NCBI GenBank assembly: GCA_937864465.1
Contig: CALMJU010000019.1
Location: 1-47,591 of the forward strand
DNA from: an uncultured Acidobacteriota bacterium
Lineage (GTDB): Bacteria; Acidobacteriota; Polarisedimenticolia; Polarisedimenticolales; JAIQFR01
DNA: 47,591 bases
Direction: 5' to 3'
The stretch's first letter is position 1. Each line of letters begins with the position of its first letter. The notes below the pieces were generated by a model, which ran no database searches, had not been told where the DNA came from, and was given only the letters and a program-made list of their open reading frames with translations. Below, in pieces: positions 42,145 to 47,591 of this stretch. Position numbers and translations under genes: made by a program.

Positions 42145-42957
42145 GTGACGCCGGGGTTTCGGATCCTCGACGAGGGAGCGTTCGACGGCGCCACGAACAT
42201 GGCGCGCGACGAGGCTCTCCTCGACGGCTACGCCGAGGAGGGAGAGGCGCGCCTTCCGACGGTGCGGCTCTACGAGTGGTCTCCTCCGGCCCTGTCCCTC
42301 GGCCGGAGGCAGCCCGCGATCGGCTCTCATGATCCCTCGTTCCTCGCCTCCGAGGGGATCGACCTCGTGCGGCGCCCGACGGGAGGGCGAGCCGTGCTCC
42401 ACGAGCACGAGCTGACGTACGCCGTGGTCGGCGCCCTCGGGACGGCGTCGTTTCCGGGGGGCGTGCTCGACACGTACCGCAGGATCTCGATGGCGCTCGA
42501 ATCGGCGCTCCGCACTCTCGGCGTGGATGCGATCGCAGTCTCCCCCTCGCGCGAGGGGGTGCGGGATCCCGGACCGTTCGGGCCCCCCGCCTGCTTCGAC
42601 CGGGCGGGGGCGTACGAGATCGCGGTGCGGGGAAGGAAGCTCCTCGGCTCGGCGCAGCTGCGGAGGAGGAGGGCGTTCCTGCAGCACGGCTCGATCCTCC
42701 TCCGCGCCGACCCTCGGAGACTGGCGCAGGCGATCGGACTCCCGGCGGCCCCCGAGAGGCTCGCGGACCTCGCAACCGTTCTCGGGCGCCCTCCGGACAC
42801 GGGAAGGCTCCGGTCGGCGATCGTCGCCGCCTTCGAGGCCGTCCTCGAGGGGCCGGCTGCGCCCGGGACGCTCGCCGACGAGGAGTCGGAGCGGGCGGCG
42901 GCGCTCCGGGCCGCGAAGTACGCGACCGAGGCCTGGACGATCCACGGGAGGGAATGA
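42145..42957 (+). CDS. lipM: Octanoyltransferase LipM / lipoate--protein ligase A family
   Basis: This family moves octanoyl or lipoyl groups to carrier proteins such as GcvH and the E2 subunits. The 270-residue product has YEWSPPALSLGRRQP, the substrate-site motif VRRPTGGRAVLHEHELTYAV, and CFDRAGAYEIAVRGRKLLGS followed by AQLRRRRAFLQHGSILL. The Cys in PPACF lies where the catalytic Cys of Bacillus LipM is found, which favours an octanoyltransferase over an ATP-using LplA. The carboxy-terminal LplA extension is absent, again as in LipM. The start is a GTG 8 nt after the NtrC-like gene. It converges on the PBP gene with a 15-nt gap. Confidence 0.87.
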   Translation: MTPGFRILDEGAFDGATNMARDEALLDGYAEEGEARLPTVRLYEWSPPALSLGRRQPAIGSHDPSFLASEGIDLVRRPTGGRAVLHEHELTYAVVGALGTASFPGGVLDTYRRISMALESALRTLGVDAIAVSPSREGVRDPGPFGPPACFDRAGAYEIAVRGRKLLGSAQLRRRRAFLQHGSILLRADPRRLAQAIGLPAAPERLADLATVLGRPPDTGRLRSAIVAAFEAVLEGPAAPGTLADEESERAAALRAAKYATEAWTIHGRE

Positions 42958-42972
42958 GCGCGGGCCGAGGGG

Positions 42973-45546
42973 TCAGCGCGGGACGAACCGGAACCGGGCC
43001 CGCCTTCCGTCCTTTCCCCGGAACGAGTCGGGCGACATGTCCGCCGGAAGGGGAAGCGCCTCCTCGGGGTCGGCCGGCCCCGCGACGAGCCGCAGGGGGA
43101 GCGAGACGCGGCCCGTCTCGGTGTCCGCCTCGAGGCTCGTGCCCCGCGCGGCGAGGCGCACGGACTTCTCGGAGGCGAGGAGGTCACCGATCTCCGACTC
43201 GGGCACGACCAGCGCGCCGTTCTCGTCGAGTGAAAATCGCTGGAACGGATAGGGCAGGGCGAGCCTCGCGTGCTCGGCGCGGGAACAGAAACGGGTGGGC
43301 TCCGTGCCCTCGAGGAAGGCCTCGGCGAGGACCGGCTCGCACCCGGCTTCCTCGCTCGCCTTCAGGCCGGTGTGACCGTCGATGGAGACGACGGAGATCC
43401 CCGAGGGGACAGGAAAGTCCTCGGGCGGCCGGCCGCGGTACGCCTTCTCCATGAACATCATCCAGATCGGGAGGGCGGCCTGCGCTCCCGTCTCCCTCCT
43501 GCCGAGGGACCGCTTCTCGTCGAATCCGACCCAGACTCCCACGACGAGGTCCGGCGCGTAGCCGACGAACCAGGCGTCGGTGAAGTCGTCGCTCGTGCCC
43601 GTCTTGCCGGCGAGGGGCCGGCCGAGCTCCCTCGCCGCCGCCCCGGTGCCGTCGGTGACGACCCCCTCCATGGCCCGCGTCATGAGGTAGGCGATCTGCG
43701 GGGACACCGCGTCTTGCATACCGGGCCTCGTCCGCTCGAGCGCGTGGCCGTCGTTCGAGAGGACCTCGTCCAGGAGATGGGGCTCCGCGCGCACCCCCTG
43801 GTTGGCGAACGCGCCGTACGCGCTCGTGATCTCGAGGAGGCTGACCTCGAAGGCGCCGAGCGCCAGGGACGGGTACGGCCGAAGGTCGGTCGAGACGCCG
43901 AGGCGGCGGGCCAGGGCGATCACGGGCTCGAACCCTACGCGGTCCAGCAGCTTCACGGTCGCGATGTTGGCCGACTTCTCGAGGGCGCGCCGGAGCGTCA
44001 GCGTCCCCCCGTACGTCTCGCCGTAATTCTCCGGCTGGTACGGCTCGGGGGCGGTCGGATCGAGGAAGACCGTTGGCTCGTCGAGGATCGTGTCTGCGAG
44101 CGTGAGGCCTTGAGAGAGCGCGGCCGCGTAGACAAACGGCTTGAAGGCCGACCCGCATTGCCGCCGCGCCTGGATCGCCCGGTCGAACTCGCTGCGGGCG
44201 AAATCGTGGCCGCCGACGAGCGCCCGCACCGCTCCCGTCGCCGGGTCCAGGGCGACGAGGGCCGCCTCCGCCCTCGGCTCCTGCTCGAGGAGCGCGCGGC
44301 GCCATCCTCCGTCCGGCTCCGCTTCGGGGAGGACCTTCACGACGTCGCCGCGCTTCAGGATGGCCGCGGCGTACCTTCGCCCCGTCCAGGAGATCTCCTC
44401 CGGCCCCAGGGTCACGATGCGGTCGCCGACACGGGCCCTTGCGCGGGCCTGCGAGACCTCGACGACGACGGCGTCCGTGATCTCCCCCGGCCGGACGCCG
44501 TCCTTCCAGGAGGGCGGGCGGAACGTGTCGGGGGACTCGCCGGCGGGAACGCGGGAGGGAGCCCCCCTCCAGCCCTGGCGCTTGTCGAGCAGCCGCAGGC
44601 CGTGGTCGACCGCGCGGTTCGCCGTCTCCTGAAGGGAGGGGTCCAGCGTCGAGCGGACCTCGAGCCCCGACTGGTAAACCGCCTCGCCGCCGTAGCGCGC
44701 CTGCAGGTACCGCCGGACCTCCTCGACGAAGTACGGGGCCAGGGCGGCGTCCTCCCGGGCGAGATCGAGTCCCAGGGGCGAGCGCTGCGCGTCGCGCGCG
44801 GCGGCCTCCCGGAGGAAGCCTTCCTCCACCATCCGGTCGAGCACGTGGTTGCGGCGCTTCCGCGCCCGCTCCGGGTTCCGGATCGGCGAAAGGGCCTCGG
44901 GCCGCTGGATCACGCCCGCCAGGAGCGCGGCCTGCGGCAGCGTGAGCTCCCGGGCCGTCCTCCCGAAAAAGAAGCGGGACGCGGCCTCGAGCCCGTAGCG
45001 CCCGTGCCCCATGTACACCTGGTTGCAGTAGAGATGGAGGATCTCCTGCTTCGAGTAGTTCCGCTCGATCTCGATCGCGAGCATGGCCTCCTGGATCTTG
45101 CGGCGGAGCGTCTTCTCCGAGGGGTTCGCGACGCCCGGGAAGAGGTTCCGGGCGAGCTGCTGCGTCAGCGTGCTCGCTCCCTGCTCGAGGCTCAGGGTCG
45201 TGACGTCCCGCCAGAGCGCCCGCAGGATCCCCCGCACGTCGATGCCGCTGTGGCGGTAGAAGTTGGCGTCCTCGACGGCGATCAGCGCTTGCTCGAACAC
45301 CTTCGGGATGTCGCGGTACTCGAGGAGGATGCGGCGCTGCTCGGCGAAGCTGGCGAGCGCCGAGCCGTCGCGGGCCAGCACGCGCGTGCTCAGGGGAGGG
45401 GTGTAGTCCTCGAGCCTCTTGACGTCCGGGAGATCGAACCAGAGGCCGCTGCCGAGCATCGCGCCCGCAGCGACCGCGGGAATCACCGCGGCCCCGATCA
45501 GGAGCAGCGGCCAGATCCGTCGCCGCGAGAACGGGAACGCCGCCAC
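42973..45546 (-). CDS. Class A penicillin-binding protein (PBP1A/1B type)
   Basis: Class A PBPs polymerise and cross-link peptidoglycan. The 857-residue product has a membrane anchor (about 11-33). The glycosyltransferase 51 domain has EDANFYRHSGIDVRGILRA with the catalytic Glu at 92, GASTLTQQLARNL, TLRRKIQEAMLAIEIE and YCNQVYMGHGRYGLEAAS. An OB-like linker follows, then the transpeptidase domain with S466-A-F-K469 (CGSAFKPFVYA), S525-A-N527 (EKSANIATVKL) and K648-T-G (LAGKTGTSDDFTDAWFVGY). The tail of about 150 residues is unusual but coherent. The GTG at 45546 has GGGAGG 5 nt before it; the frame stays open far upstream, but that part lies over uvrB. It is divergent from uvrB. Confidence 0.95.
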   Translation of the reverse strand: MAAFPFSRRRIWPLLLIGAAVIPAVAAGAMLGSGLWFDLPDVKRLEDYTPPLSTRVLARDGSALASFAEQRRILLEYRDIPKVFEQALIAVEDANFYRHSGIDVRGILRALWRDVTTLSLEQGASTLTQQLARNLFPGVANPSEKTLRRKIQEAMLAIEIERNYSKQEILHLYCNQVYMGHGRYGLEAASRFFFGRTARELTLPQAALLAGVIQRPEALSPIRNPERARKRRNHVLDRMVEEGFLREAAARDAQRSPLGLDLAREDAALAPYFVEEVRRYLQARYGGEAVYQSGLEVRSTLDPSLQETANRAVDHGLRLLDKRQGWRGAPSRVPAGESPDTFRPPSWKDGVRPGEITDAVVVEVSQARARARVGDRIVTLGPEEISWTGRRYAAAILKRGDVVKVLPEAEPDGGWRRALLEQEPRAEAALVALDPATGAVRALVGGHDFARSEFDRAIQARRQCGSAFKPFVYAAALSQGLTLADTILDEPTVFLDPTAPEPYQPENYGETYGGTLTLRRALEKSANIATVKLLDRVGFEPVIALARRLGVSTDLRPYPSLALGAFEVSLLEITSAYGAFANQGVRAEPHLLDEVLSNDGHALERTRPGMQDAVSPQIAYLMTRAMEGVVTDGTGAAARELGRPLAGKTGTSDDFTDAWFVGYAPDLVVGVWVGFDEKRSLGRRETGAQAALPIWMMFMEKAYRGRPPEDFPVPSGISVVSIDGHTGLKASEEAGCEPVLAEAFLEGTEPTRFCSRAEHARLALPYPFQRFSLDENGALVVPESEIGDLLASEKSVRLAARGTSLEADTETGRVSLPLRLVAGPADPEEALPLPADMSPDSFRGKDGRRARFRFVPR

Positions 45547-45594
45547 CGTCGCCTCCCGAGGAGAGAGTAGCAGCGTCCATCCCGGCGATCCAGA

Positions 45595-45600
45595 TACAAT
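45595..45600 (+). promoter_or_regulatory. Possible -10 element of uvrB
   Basis: TACAAT about 18 nt before the uvrB GTG, in the 72-nt divergent gap to the PBP gene. The matching -35 is poor, and no LexA box was recognised in the gap. Confidence 0.4.
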
Positions 45601-45618
45601 CCCCCGCGGGGGTACGCC

Positions 45619-47591
<1,973 letters not shown>

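Overview
The window is a GC-rich (roughly 70% by eye), gene-dense stretch of a bacterial chromosome made almost entirely of conserved housekeeping genes. No rRNA, tRNA, CRISPR array, insertion sequence or prophage could be recognised. Tol-Pal genes, lipoproteins, a Gram-negative style TolQRAB set, a PilT ATPase and large TPR proteins point to a diderm. The gene mix, above all the XRE-TPR regulator and the order prfB-hrcA-grpE-dnaK-dnaJ-prmA-rsmE, would fit Acidobacteriota or a neighbouring deep, GC-rich diderm phylum. This placement is an inference with low certainty. Both ends cut a gene: tolB at the left and uvrB at the right.

Layout. (1) 1-3131, minus strand: tolQ-tolR-TonB/TolA-like-tolB, driven by a good sigma70-type promoter at 3151-3179. 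(2) 3269-6788: recN-coaD-LarA-like nickel-pincer enzyme, joined by 4-nt stop/start overlaps. (3) 6823-10496: NfeD protease-like protein, slipin, a GGDEF diguanylate cyclase and a SPOR-domain membrane protein, closed by a strong GC hairpin. (4) 10618-18144: prfB, which needs a programmed +1 frameshift, then hrcA-grpE-dnaK-dnaJ-prmA-rsmE. (5) 18238-24446: ilvE with its own promoter and terminator hairpin, pilT with its own promoter, recX interrupted by an in-frame TAG, alaS and a lytic transglycosylase. (6) 24447-26259: an XRE-TPR regulator with a near-consensus promoter and a dyad operator candidate, coupled to a small exported protein of unknown function. (7) 26334-30901: phospholipid and envelope genes pgsA, thpR, plsY, gpsA, a PHP-type phosphatase and a TPR lipoprotein. 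(8) 30965-36325: ftsY-ribD-ribE-ribBA and ffh, so riboflavin synthesis lies between the two SRP GTPases. (9) 36372-38515: rpsP-khpA-rimM-trmD-rplS. (10) 38557-47591: an 856-residue TPR protein, an NtrC-like regulator that has lost its AAA+ core, lipM, a class A PBP on the minus strand, and uvrB.

The points most worth a second look are: the XRE-TPR regulator/exported protein pair, which resembles a peptide-signalling module in layout; the NtrC-like protein with a degenerate receiver and a precise in-frame loss of the ATPase core; the recX nonsense codon; the LarA-like enzyme with all expected cofactor-binding positions; and the intact RF2 frameshift site. Many genes are linked by TTGA or GTGA overlaps, so translational coupling seems to be a general habit of this genome.
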